From: a bacterium UBP1_UBA4783
GTDB lineage: Bacteria; Krumholzibacteriota; Krumholzibacteriia; Krumholzibacteriales; Krumholzibacteriaceae
Assembly: GCA_002403075.1 (NCBI GenBank)
Contig: DHHB01000060.1
Span: 1-34,361, forward strand
DNA: 34,361 bases
Direction of reading: 5' to 3'
A model generated the notes under the pieces. It was given only the letters and a program-made list of their open reading frames with translations. It had not been told where the DNA came from and searched no databases. Below are positions 28,204 to 34,361 of this stretch, in pieces. How positions within the stretch are numbered: the first letter of the stretch is position 1; the number at the start of each line of letters is the position of its first letter. The position numbers and the translations under genes are program-made.

Positions 28204-30003
28204 CTATCGCGCCGTCCCCCCTGACGCGTCGACGTCGCCGGGCCGGGGGTCGCCCGGGGAGCCGGGGCCGAGAATTCTGTCGATCTGGCGGATCAGCTCG
28301 TCTTCCTTCGCCTCGACCGCTCCCTCGCGGGCCGTTCTGAGCTCGGCGAACCCCTCCGCCCTTTTCCCGAGATTGAGCAGGGTCGTGCCGAGATAATAGC
28401 GGAGGAAGTACGAATCTGGATCCTGCTCGAGGGCCTTGCCGAAATGCGCGGCCGCTTCCTCGTGGCGGCGCTCGCCGCTCATGAGGAGTCCGATGTACTT
28501 GTGGGCGTCGCCCCACCCCGGGTGAACGCGAAGCGCCTCCGAGAGCTCCTCGTACGCTTCGCGAGTCCGGTTCCGCTTCATGAGCTCGAAGCCGACGATC
28601 GTATGCATCTCGGCGCGGTAATCGTGCCTCTCGGCCGCGAACGGTCCCGCGACGCTCGAGGCGACGGCCACGGCCGCGACCGAAGCGGCGAGAGCCGCGG
28701 CGCGCGGCCACAGCCGCGCCCTCGCGAGATCGACGAGACGCAGGAGCCCCGCGGCGGCGGGAACGGCGAGGACGGGCACGACCGGCGCCCTGTATCTTCC
28801 CGACACGAAGACGGCGACGACGGCGGCCGGATAGAGCGCGAGGAAAAGGTATACGGGCGCGGGAAAACGCCTCGGGAACAGCGCGATCCCCGCGACGGCG
28901 AGCGGCAGGAGAAGCCCGAATGGGAATCCGAACGGCCCCGCTTTCCAGACGAGGATGGAGAGAAGCCTCGACCGGTCCCGGGCGACGTACATGCTTTCGT
29001 TGCGCGGGAGCTCGCGGGAGCTCGCGAACTCGACCGCTTTCGCGGCGAGCCCCGCGGCGTATCCGCCCGGCTCCGATTTCACGTAGTCGATAAAACGGCG
29101 CATGAAGACGCGCCGGTCCTCGGCGTCGCTCGGAGAGCCCTGCACCGTCGGCATCCTCGTGAGCTCGCGCCACTCCGAGCCCGGGCGGATCATGATCGTC
29201 GCGTTCCGATCGGGATTGTTCCCGATGAAGAGGTTGAGGGGACCGGACTGGGGGAGAAAGCTGAATTCCCCCGTCGCGCGATGCGCGAGCGACGCGACGG
29301 GAAGCGCCGCCGCGAGGAAGCCCGCGGCGAGGAAACCCGCCCTCGCCGCCGCGCGGCGCGGCGCCGCGCCGGTTTCGCGCGGGGCGAGAACGAGCCAGAC
29401 GGCCGCCGCCAGGAAAAACGGCGCGAAGGTGGCGCGCGTCGCGACGGCGAGCCCGCCGGCGACGCCGAAGAGAAGCGCGGGCAGGGCGCTCTTCGCCTCG
29501 CGCGCCCGCAGGCACAGCAGCAGGAGCGCGACCGCCCAGATCGCCGAGAATCCGGCGTCGAGGATCTCCGCGTCGTAGTAGACGAGCGGGCCGTACAGGG
29601 CCGCGATCATCCCCGCGGCGCAGCCTATCCGGCGGTCGAAGAGTTTTTCGCCGAGCGCGCAGACGAGAGCGCACATGCAGGAACCGAGCACGATCTGAAC
29701 GAGGCGCGCGAAGAGGATCGAACCGCCCGACACGAGGTAGGTCCCGGCGAGGAAGAACGGATAGAAGAAGCCCTGCCAGAAAAAGCGGCTGTAGAACGTC
29801 CCCTCCGAGACGAGAAGACGCGCATGCTGATCGTAGCTCTGCGAATCGACGATCAGCACGTCGAAGGACGGATCGGCCGACGCCTCCGCGAGATAGACGA
29901 GCCGCACCGCGAGCGCCGCGGCGAAGACGAGAAGCGCGACGCGCGAGCGGCGCGCGAGGCGCGATGCGTCCGGAGCGGCTTTTCGAGCGCGCTTTCTGCT
30001 CAT
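28204..30003 (-). CDS. GT-C (GT39/ArnT-like) membrane glycosyltransferase with C-terminal TPR repeats (599 aa)
   Basis: Residues about 20-440 contain ten or more membrane helices. The first loop reads DSQSYDQHARLLVSEGTFYSRFFWQGFFYPFFLAG, the acidic-residue loop expected in GT-C enzymes, which move sugars from polyprenyl phosphates to lipids or proteins outside the membrane. Residues about 465-570 are tetratricopeptide repeats (FELMKRNRTREAYEELSEALRVHPGWGDAHKYIGLLMSG, HFGKALEQDPDSYFLRYYLGTTLLNLG), followed by a charged tail. The TPR part may recruit the acceptor protein, as with O-linked glycosyltransferases of similar build. The acceptor is unknown. No clear ribosome site lies before ATG 30003. 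It follows the DUF378 gene by 72 bases and may share its promoter. Confidence 0.82.
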   Translation of the reverse strand: MSRKRARKAAPDASRLARRSRVALLVFAAALAVRLVYLAEASADPSFDVLIVDSQSYDQHARLLVSEGTFYSRFFWQGFFYPFFLAGTYLVSGGSILFARLVQIVLGSCMCALVCALGEKLFDRRIGCAAGMIAALYGPLVYYDAEILDAGFSAIWAVALLLLCLRAREAKSALPALLFGVAGGLAVATRATFAPFFLAAAVWLVLAPRETGAAPRRAAARAGFLAAGFLAAALPVASLAHRATGEFSFLPQSGPLNLFIGNNPDRNATIMIRPGSEWRELTRMPTVQGSPSDAEDRRVFMRRFIDYVKSEPGGYAAGLAAKAVEFASSRELPRNESMYVARDRSRLLSILVWKAGPFGFPFGLLLPLAVAGIALFPRRFPAPVYLFLALYPAAVVAVFVSGRYRAPVVPVLAVPAAAGLLRLVDLARARLWPRAAALAASVAAVAVASSVAGPFAAERHDYRAEMHTIVGFELMKRNRTREAYEELSEALRVHPGWGDAHKYIGLLMSGERRHEEAAAHFGKALEQDPDSYFLRYYLGTTLLNLGKRAEGFAELRTAREGAVEAKEDELIRQIDRILGPGSPGDPRPGDVDASGGTAR

Positions 30004-30075
30004 GACGGCGGCGGGGAATCGGGCATCCTGATAACGAAAATGCGCGCGGAGGCTCTGAACCCCCCGCGCGCGCGC

Positions 30076-30282
30076 CTACTTCTTCGCGAGTTTGCCGAGG
30101 CTGAAGAGAACGTAGAGAGCCGAGAGGCCGACGAGGATATACACGACTCTCGCGATCGCGGACATGCCTCCGAATATTTTCGCCACGAGGTCGACGTTAA
30201 AGGCGCCGACGAGCAGCCAGTTGAGGCCTCCGACGATGATGAGGATCAACGCAATCCAATCGATTACCGAGAGCTTTTTCAT
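30076..30282 (-). CDS. DUF378 small membrane protein (68 aa)
   Basis: The protein is two membrane helices joined by a short loop: IDWIALILIIVGGLNWLLVG (about 7-26) and IARVVYILVGLSALYVLF (about 42-59), with a basic start and end. The GGLNW motif is the signature of the DUF378 family, which has no known role. The start is certain because of an exceptional ribosome site (separate entry), implying high expression. Confidence 0.93.
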   Translation of the reverse strand: MKKLSVIDWIALILIIVGGLNWLLVGAFNVDLVAKIFGGMSAIARVVYILVGLSALYVLFSLGKLAKK

Positions 30283-30286
30283 GCGT

Positions 30287-30298
30287 GATCACCTCCTT
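30287..30298 (-). promoter_or_regulatory. Extended perfect Shine-Dalgarno site of the DUF378 gene
   Basis: AAGGAGGTGATC on the minus strand is a 12-base match to the usual anti-Shine-Dalgarno end of bacterial 16S rRNA, with GGAGG nine bases before ATG 30282. Most genes here match only 4-6 bases. Confidence 0.85.
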
Positions 30299-30305
30299 CA
30301 GGAGC

Positions 30306-30334
30306 CTTGTACGCGATGCCCCGAATTTTGACAA
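30306..30334 (-). promoter_or_regulatory. Candidate sigma70 promoter of the DUF378 gene
   Basis: TTGTCA (30334-30329), a 17-base spacer and TACAAG (30311-30306) would start transcription near 30299, right at the edge of the extended ribosome site, giving a very short leader. Confidence 0.5.
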
Positions 30335-30343
30335 GAGAAATAA

Positions 30344-30372
30344 TTCCGGTTTGCCCGCGCGTTTCGTATACT
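30344..30372 (+). promoter_or_regulatory. Candidate promoter of the SPASM radical-SAM gene
   Basis: A good -10 TATACT (30367-30372) has only TTCCGG as -35 at 17 bases. It would give a leader of about 25 bases containing the GGGAGGG ribosome site. Confidence 0.4.
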
Positions 30373-30403
30373 GGATCCGGCCGTCATCGGGAGGGAGCGG
30401 CGG

Positions 30404-31825
30404 ATGATTCCCGGAAGGATACTCGAAAGCGCCTCGTTCAAGGATCTGTACCGGTTCATGCTCGAGAACCGGCTCTCCCGGAAAGCCCTCTTCTCTCTTC
30501 TCGGCAAGCGGCTCCGTCGGGAGCTCGTCGTCGAGAACGCGGAGAACCGGCCGAGGGGCGTTCAGGAGCTCAAGCACGCGTACACGATGGCGCTGCTTCA
30601 CGGATTCGACCGCGCGATGACGCGCGGGCACGTCTCGAGGCGCGTGGCCGAGCGTCTGCTCGACACCGTCCTCGACCGGATCATCGCGAAGGAGGAGGAA
30701 CGGGGCGTTTCGGGCAACGGACACCCCCTCATGCTCGTCGTCAGCCCGACCAACCGGTGCAATCTCCGCTGCGCGGGATGCTACGCCGCGGGCGAGGAAG
30801 CGGGCGTGGCGGATCTGCGGTTCGAGACGTTCGATCGCATCGTCGCCGAGAAACGCGCGCTCTGGGATTCGCATCTGACCGTCGTTTCGGGCGGGGAGCC
30901 GCTCCTGTGGCGCGACGGCGGACGCGGCCTTTTCGATCTCGCCCGGCGGCACCCGACGGAATTTTTCATGGTGTATACGAACGGAACGCTCATCTCGGAA
31001 GAGGTCGCGGACGTCATGGGAGAGCTCGGAAACGTCTCGCCGGCCGTGTCGCTGGAAGGGTTCGAGAAGGAGACCGACGAGCGCCGCGGAGCGGGCGCGT
31101 TCGGGAAGGCGCTCGCGGCCTTCGAGCGGCTGCGGCGGCGCGGCGTTCCCTTCGGCGTCTCCGTCACTCCGACGAGTCGGAATTGGGACGTCCTCACGAG
31201 CGACCGTTTCATCGATTTCTGCTTCGAGGAGCAGGGCGCCGTCTACGGATGGTCGTTTCAATACATGCCGATCGGCAGAGACCCCGATCTCGACCTCATG
31301 GTGACGCCCGAGCAGCGATTCGAGATGCTCGAGCGGACGAACAGACTCGTCCAGGAGAAGAAGGTGTTTTTCGCCGACTTCTGGAACAGCGGCGCCGCGA
31401 GCTACGGCTGCATCAGCGCGGGGCGCGCCGGCGGACATTTCTACATCGACTGGAACGGCGACGTCATGCCCTGCGTGTTCATCCCATACGCCGCCGGCAA
31501 CATCTATTCGGTGTACGAGCGCGGCGGGAACCTCGACTCTCTTCTCGAAACCGCGTTCTTCCGAAAGCTGCGGGCCTGGCAGGACGAATACGGCTACGCC
31601 CGTCCCCCGGAAAACGTCGGAAACTGGCTCTGCCCGTGCCCGATCAGGGACAATTTCGATTTTCTGCGGCGGACGGCCGTCGAAACGGAAGCCCGGCCCG
31701 TGAACGACGCCGCCGCGCGGGCGCTCGCCGATCCTGTCCACTGCGCCCGCATGTCCGACTGCGCCGATCGCTACCGGCGGATGAGCGCGCGATTGTGGGA
31801 TGAAGAATTCGCCGGCCCGCGTTAA
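30404..31825 (+). CDS. Radical-SAM protein with SPASM-like C-terminal cysteines (473 aa)
   Basis: A 105-residue helical N-terminal region precedes the radical-SAM motif C119-NLR-C123-AG-C126, then VVSGGEPLLW and YTNGTLISEE, as in peptide- or protein-modifying enzymes. The C-terminal part has cysteines at 336, 357, 410, 412, 447 and 453 with HFYIDWNGDVMPCVFIPYAAGNIYS between them, a SPASM-type pattern that binds extra iron-sulfur clusters. The substrate is unknown: no precursor-peptide gene is evident beside it. The nearest other genes are DUF378 (divergent) and a candidate RNA downstream. GGGAGGG precedes ATG 30404. Related proteins of this long form are often annotated only as radical SAM. 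Confidence 0.9.
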   Translation: MIPGRILESASFKDLYRFMLENRLSRKALFSLLGKRLRRELVVENAENRPRGVQELKHAYTMALLHGFDRAMTRGHVSRRVAERLLDTVLDRIIAKEEERGVSGNGHPLMLVVSPTNRCNLRCAGCYAAGEEAGVADLRFETFDRIVAEKRALWDSHLTVVSGGEPLLWRDGGRGLFDLARRHPTEFFMVYTNGTLISEEVADVMGELGNVSPAVSLEGFEKETDERRGAGAFGKALAAFERLRRRGVPFGVSVTPTSRNWDVLTSDRFIDFCFEEQGAVYGWSFQYMPIGRDPDLDLMVTPEQRFEMLERTNRLVQEKKVFFADFWNSGAASYGCISAGRAGGHFYIDWNGDVMPCVFIPYAAGNIYSVYERGGNLDSLLETAFFRKLRAWQDEYGYARPPENVGNWLCPCPIRDNFDFLRRTAVETEARPVNDAAARALADPVHCARMSDCADRYRRMSARLWDEEFAGPR

Positions 31826-31876
31826 AATTCCCCGGCGCATTATCGCAGAAGAAAATCAGATTAATCGGAATAATTC

Positions 31877-31904
31877 TTGACTTGTATTCCATTTTAATTA
31901 TACT
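31877..31904 (+). promoter_or_regulatory. Good sigma70 promoter with no protein gene downstream
   Basis: TTGACT (31877-31882), a 16-base AT-rich spacer and TATACT (31899-31904) form one of the better promoters in the window. The next gene on this strand is over 2 kb away; the neighbour downstream is on the minus strand. Confidence 0.6.
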
Positions 31905-31910
31905 TCTGTT

Positions 31911-32006
31911 GCTTGTTAAGCACGCCCCAACCTGACGATGGGGGCAAGAAATAGCCGACGCCTCTCCATGCTGCAAGAGCGGGGGACCCTGTCGGCTATT
32001 CTATTA
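31911..32006 (+). ncRNA. Candidate structured small RNA of unknown family
   Basis: From the predicted start near 31911 the transcript would fold into a first hairpin with GCCCC/GGGGC arms (31924-31928 and 31941-31945), then a perfect 10-bp stem AATAGCCGAC/GTCGGCTATT (31950-31959 and 31991-32000). The second encloses a 31-base region with an inner CTCT/AGAG helix, and is followed by CTATTAT. I do not recognise it as 6S, SRP, tmRNA, RNase P or a known riboswitch. Alternatively the large stem is a shared end signal for the two convergent genes that flank it (ends 31825 and 32044), although a 31-base loop is long for that. Confidence 0.4.
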
Positions 32007-32043
32007 TAAATTCAACGGTTAGAGGAATATTCATAAAGGTGCT

Positions 32044-32976
32044 TTATCGTTCCTGCTGCGCCGCGACCGGACCGAGTTCCGCTCCCCCGAGAGCTCTCAC
32101 TCGCATGCCGCAGTTCGACCCGATGCGATTCTCGTCCAGCTCGCCGATACTGAGAATCGTATCGAACCCGGCTGCGCGGAAACACTCCGCCTGTTCTTCG
32201 GACGCGAATGGGTCGGCGGGATCGATGAGCCCGTCGAGTCCGGACCGAGCGGCGGCGGCGGTGGGGTTGATCGGCGTCAGCTTGACCGCGAAGTGCTCGC
32301 TGGAAAAACAATCGGCGAGCCGCGCGGGATCGAGCGGCAATCCTCGCGCCGGGGCGAAATTGAGGATCACCTTGCGGTCGCCCGGCGCGAAGAAACGAAT
32401 GCCGTATTCCGCTACCCGGGAGAAAGACCAGACGGGCGCGGGTATCAAGCGGCGGCGCGCCGACTCGCATGTCGTATGGATCGAGAACTGCATCTGAAAC
32501 CGCCCGCCGGGATACAACGCGTTCTTGATGTCGATCAATTCAGCGAAAAAACGATCCCTTCCCCTCGGAGCTATCGTCGAGATGCAAGGCACGAGCCCCG
32601 GGGCGTCGTACAGGGAGGGGAGCCGCCGCAAAACGGCGAGCACGTCATCGTTAAAAGCCGGGTCGCCTATGCGGGCGAACTGAATCTTAAATTTCGCCAC
32701 GGGAACGACCCCGTCCGGGAAACGCCGGCGCACGAGAAAATCGATCTGCGCGAGGATTTCTCCGGTCGAGAGCTTTCCCCGATAGCCGCCCCCCGCGTCG
32801 CAGATGAGGCAGCGCACCGGACACCCCTTGAGCGTTGAAACGATGAGCACCCATTTCTCGTTGCGCGGCATCGGCGGCTGCACCGACTCCGCGCACTCGA
32901 CGAGTCGGCCGTCGGCGAGTTCGAGGACGAACACTCGGGAGAGATCATCGTCGCCTCCTGCGTCGATGAAGCGCAT
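32044..32976 (-). CDS. RlmN/Cfr-like radical-SAM enzyme lacking the usual resolving cysteine (310 aa)
   Basis: The motif VLIVSTLKGCPVRCLICDAGGGYRGKLSTGEILAQ (cluster cysteines 52/56/59) matches the RlmN/Cfr pattern, and the order of later elements (CISTIAP, FQMQFSIHTTCESARRRLIP, KLTPINPT) also follows RlmN. Cys289 in RIGSNCGMRV corresponds to the methyl-carrying cysteine near the RlmN end (Cys355 in E. coli). The resolving cysteine, seven residues before the first cluster cysteine (Cys118 in E. coli), is Ile45 here. The N-terminal RNA-binding domain of RlmN is also missing. It overlaps the flavoprotein gene by one base (TGATG), so the two probably act together. The substrate is unlikely to be 23S rRNA and is unknown. 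Confidence 0.85.
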   Translation of the reverse strand: MRFIDAGGDDDLSRVFVLELADGRLVECAESVQPPMPRNEKWVLIVSTLKGCPVRCLICDAGGGYRGKLSTGEILAQIDFLVRRRFPDGVVPVAKFKIQFARIGDPAFNDDVLAVLRRLPSLYDAPGLVPCISTIAPRGRDRFFAELIDIKNALYPGGRFQMQFSIHTTCESARRRLIPAPVWSFSRVAEYGIRFFAPGDRKVILNFAPARGLPLDPARLADCFSSEHFAVKLTPINPTAAAARSGLDGLIDPADPFASEEQAECFRAAGFDTILSIGELDENRIGSNCGMRVRALGGAELGPVAAQQER

Positions 32977-33872
32977 CACGGACCATCCTCGAGGAACGAA
33001 ACGGCGGCGGTCGCGGCGCTGATGCCGTCGCCGACGGCCATACCAGCTTGCCCGAGCGCTCCGTGCCGCGCATCGCCGGCGACTAGGAGACCGGGAAACA
33101 GATGGTCCTCCGCCGCCGGCGCGGCGCCCATCGATCCGAGAAGAGCGGCTGCTGTGCTCCGCCGTCCCACCGCGACGAGAACGGCGTCTATCTTCGATTC
33201 CTCCGTCCCCTCCGCCGCGCCGCGCAACCGAACCGCCGTCGGTGAAATCCCAACGCTTTCGCATACCGTCTCGAACAACACGCGAACGGCGGAGGAGCGG
33301 CACACCGCGTCGGCAAGCCGGCCTCGGGCTTTCAGTCGACTCGATCGAACGGCCATGGTTACCCTCGAGCCCGCGGCCGAGAGCGACAGAGCGTAATCGC
33401 ACGCGGCCTCTCCTCCGCCCACAACGACGACTCTCCGGGGATTGGGATGCCTGCGGAGAAGGGATCGCACGTCGTAGAAAATCGCGCTGTCTTCGCACTC
33501 CCTCTCATTCGATATGCCGAGACGAACCGGCTCGGTGCCGCTCGCCAGTATAACGGCGCGTGCGCGCATCGTTCCCACATCGCCGTCGACGATATAATCG
33601 TCTCCTTCTCTCGCGATAGCCGTCACCTCGGCTCGATCGACTGCGAGACCGAAGCGCGAGAGATGGGCGCGCAGCCTTTCGGCGAGTTCCGGACCGCGGA
33701 GCGGTTTCTCGATCCCCGGGTAGTTCTCGACGCAAAAAGCGTTCTCGACGAGGCCGCCCGCCTCGCCGGTCCGGTCGATAATCAGAGGGGAGATCCCGAG
33801 CCGCAGACACTGCGCGGCGGCGGCCACGCCGGCCGGACCAGCTCCGACGACTATCACCCTCGCTCGCTTCAT
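32976..33872 (-). CDS. Thioredoxin-reductase-like FAD/NAD(P) oxidoreductase without CxxC (298 aa)
   Basis: The two-dinucleotide layout of thioredoxin reductase is present: FAD site IVVGAGPAGVAAAA (7-20), GGLVENAFCVENYPGI (family NxxGxxxP area), NAD(P) site VVVVGGGEAACDYAL (about 168-182) and the FAD end motif LLVAGDARHGALGQAGMAVGDGI. The redox CxxC expected just before the NAD(P) site is replaced by a sequence without cysteines (SAIFYDVRSLL). It therefore cannot reduce disulfides in the normal way and may hand electrons to a partner such as the coupled radical-SAM enzyme. ATG 33872 is chosen from family alignment; ATG 33923 would add a 17-residue basic stretch. The ribosome site is weak. Confidence 0.88.
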   Translation of the reverse strand: MKRARVIVVGAGPAGVAAAAQCLRLGISPLIIDRTGEAGGLVENAFCVENYPGIEKPLRGPELAERLRAHLSRFGLAVDRAEVTAIAREGDDYIVDGDVGTMRARAVILASGTEPVRLGISNERECEDSAIFYDVRSLLRRHPNPRRVVVVGGGEAACDYALSLSAAGSRVTMAVRSSRLKARGRLADAVCRSSAVRVLFETVCESVGISPTAVRLRGAAEGTEESKIDAVLVAVGRRSTAAALLGSMGAAPAAEDHLFPGLLVAGDARHGALGQAGMAVGDGISAATAAVSFLEDGP

Positions 33873-33995
33873 GGAAGCCGGCTCTCCCGCTCGTCCTTCG
33901 ACCCTTGACCGCGCGGCAAGCATAGCATACGATCCCTCGTGAAGTCGCGGCCATAGTGCGCGGCCCTATATTGCGCGGCCGCCTCTTCGCGATCA

Positions 33996-34096
33996 ACCGG
34001 GGAGCCTCTCGACTCGGCGCGCGAACCCGAGGCTGAGAACCCGGAGAGAATCCGGGGACCCGTCGAACCTGATCAGGTTAGAACCTGCGGAGGGAG
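33996..34096 (+). promoter_or_regulatory. TPP (thiamine pyrophosphate, THI-box) riboswitch
   Basis: The conserved TPP-aptamer blocks occur in order: GGGGAGCCTC (33999-34008) pairing with GAGGCT (34029-34034), the CTGAGA core (34033-34038), ACCCG then GAACCTGATC (34065-34074), and AGGTTAGAACCTGCGGAGGGA at the 3' end. The last block runs into the GGGAGG ribosome site of the gene at 34102, so ligand binding most likely hides the ribosome site and blocks translation; no terminator hairpin follows. A weak -10 TATATT lies at 33967-33972. Confidence 0.93.
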
Positions 34097-34101
34097 GACG
34101 C

Positions 34102-34361
34102 ATGAATCCCGACAAGCTTCCCGCGCTCGGCAAGATCCATCCGGAGTTCTTCGACCGCGTCATCTATCCCCGCCTCGGCGCAAGCGGCGCGGATATCGTG
34201 ATCGGACCGCGGCACGGGGTCGATTACGGAGTGTTCCGCGCGGGCGACACGATGATCGCCCTTTCGACCGATCCGTTCTTCATCGTGCCGGCTTTCGGAT
34301 TCGCCAAGGCGGCGTGGTTCGCCTTCCACATCGTCTTCTGCGACGTCGCCGTCTCGGGGCT
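34102..34361 (+). CDS. AIR synthase/ThiL/HypE-like protein, N-terminal part (cut by window end)
   Basis: The first 86 codons are visible. IHPEFFDRVIYPRLGASGADIVIGPRHGVDYGVFRAG followed by IALSTDPFFIVPAFG and AWFAFHIVFCDVAVSG is the N-terminal ATP-binding pattern of the AIR-synthase (PurM/ThiL/HypE/SelD) superfamily, nearer to the uncharacterised AIR-synthase-related type than to standard ThiL. The TPP riboswitch directly in front puts it in thiamine metabolism; a thiamine-phosphate kinase or thiazole-related role would fit. GGGAGG lies about five bases before ATG 34102. The catalytic half is outside the window. Confidence 0.87.
   Translation, partial: MNPDKLPALGKIHPEFFDRVIYPRLGASGADIVIGPRHGVDYGVFRAGDTMIALSTDPFFIVPAFGFAKAAWFAFHIVFCDVAVSG

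Noticed and set aside
29001..29030. Short tandem GGGAGCTCGC repeat inside the GT-C gene
   Set aside because: Only two copies, in frame, and explained by the coding sequence; no sign of a mobile or regulatory repeat.
31644..31976. 110-codon minus-strand frame across the radical-SAM 3' end and the AT-rich spacer
   Set aside because: It overlaps the coding end of the SPASM gene in antisense, has no ribosome site or motif, and covers the promoter and first hairpin of the candidate RNA.
1..34361. CRISPR arrays, tRNA or rRNA genes, insertion sequences, phage genes
   Set aside because: No regularly spaced repeats, tRNA T-loop patterns, rRNA blocks, transposases, integrases or terminal repeats were seen on either strand.

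Overview
The window is a GC-rich, gene-dense bacterial chromosome segment with no rRNA, tRNA, phage, transposase or CRISPR array. I recognise 31 likely protein genes (two cut by the window ends), one probable small ORF, one TPP riboswitch and one candidate structured RNA. The source looks like an uncultured, at least partly anaerobic bacterium. Ferredoxin-linked disulfide reduction, a Qmo/Hdr-type sulfur or electron-bifurcation locus and several radical-SAM enzymes point that way. The secreted beta-helix protein and the DxDxDG protein resemble proteins of FCB-group lineages (Krumholzibacteriota/Eisenbacteria style); Deltaproteobacteria-like gene sets are the alternative. This placement is inference only.

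Layout. (1) 1-3837, minus strand: a 72-codon small ORF with a strong ribosome binding site, then a lysine 2,3-aminomutase, two D-Ala-D-Ala-ligase-type ATP-grasp enzymes and the start of a GNAT acetyltransferase. This looks like a route from lysine to an acylated or peptide-linked beta-lysine, possibly a compatible solute. (2) 4143-8105, minus: SLC13/ArsB-type anion transporter, amylomaltase MalQ and a secreted beta-helix protein. (3) 8295-8884, plus: glutaredoxin-like protein and the catalytic subunit of ferredoxin:thioredoxin reductase, overlapping by 4 bases. (4) 8961-11628: PpiC-type lipoprotein foldase, Smr-domain protein and a membrane GT2 glycosyltransferase. (5) 11773-17797, minus: MscS channel, OtsA-type synthase fused to a transmembrane sensor, OtsB phosphatase, a DUF5752 protein and a TreT-type GT4 enzyme. 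These are tightly packed or overlapping and look like one osmotic-stress/trehalose operon.

(6) 17978-25876, minus: a nine-gene sulfur/redox operon: TusA, DUF302, ArsR regulator, MvhD-like protein, a 931-residue HdrA protein with an embedded GltD-type NADPH module, a second HdrA, a small winged-helix protein, QmoC and DsrE2. It is driven by a near-consensus sigma70 promoter overlapped by a perfect 10+10 inverted repeat, the likely operator of the ArsR protein. A Moco-sulfurase-like PLP enzyme is divergently transcribed from the same intergenic region, so sulfur mobilisation (PLP enzyme), transfer (TusA, DsrE2) and redox conversion (Hdr/Qmo) may be controlled together.

(7) 27599-31825: small secreted DxDxDG protein, GT-C glycosyltransferase with C-terminal TPR repeats, DUF378 membrane protein and a SPASM-type radical-SAM protein. 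(8) 31877-32006: sigma70 promoter followed by a structured, apparently noncoding stretch. (9) 32044-33872, minus: thioredoxin-reductase-like flavoprotein without its CxxC, coupled to an RlmN-like radical-SAM enzyme that keeps the methyl-carrying cysteine but lacks the usual resolving one. (10) 33996-34361, plus: TPP riboswitch in front of an AIR-synthase-like gene cut by the window end.

Most genes use the minus strand. High GC creates very long open frames opposite real genes; these were rejected.
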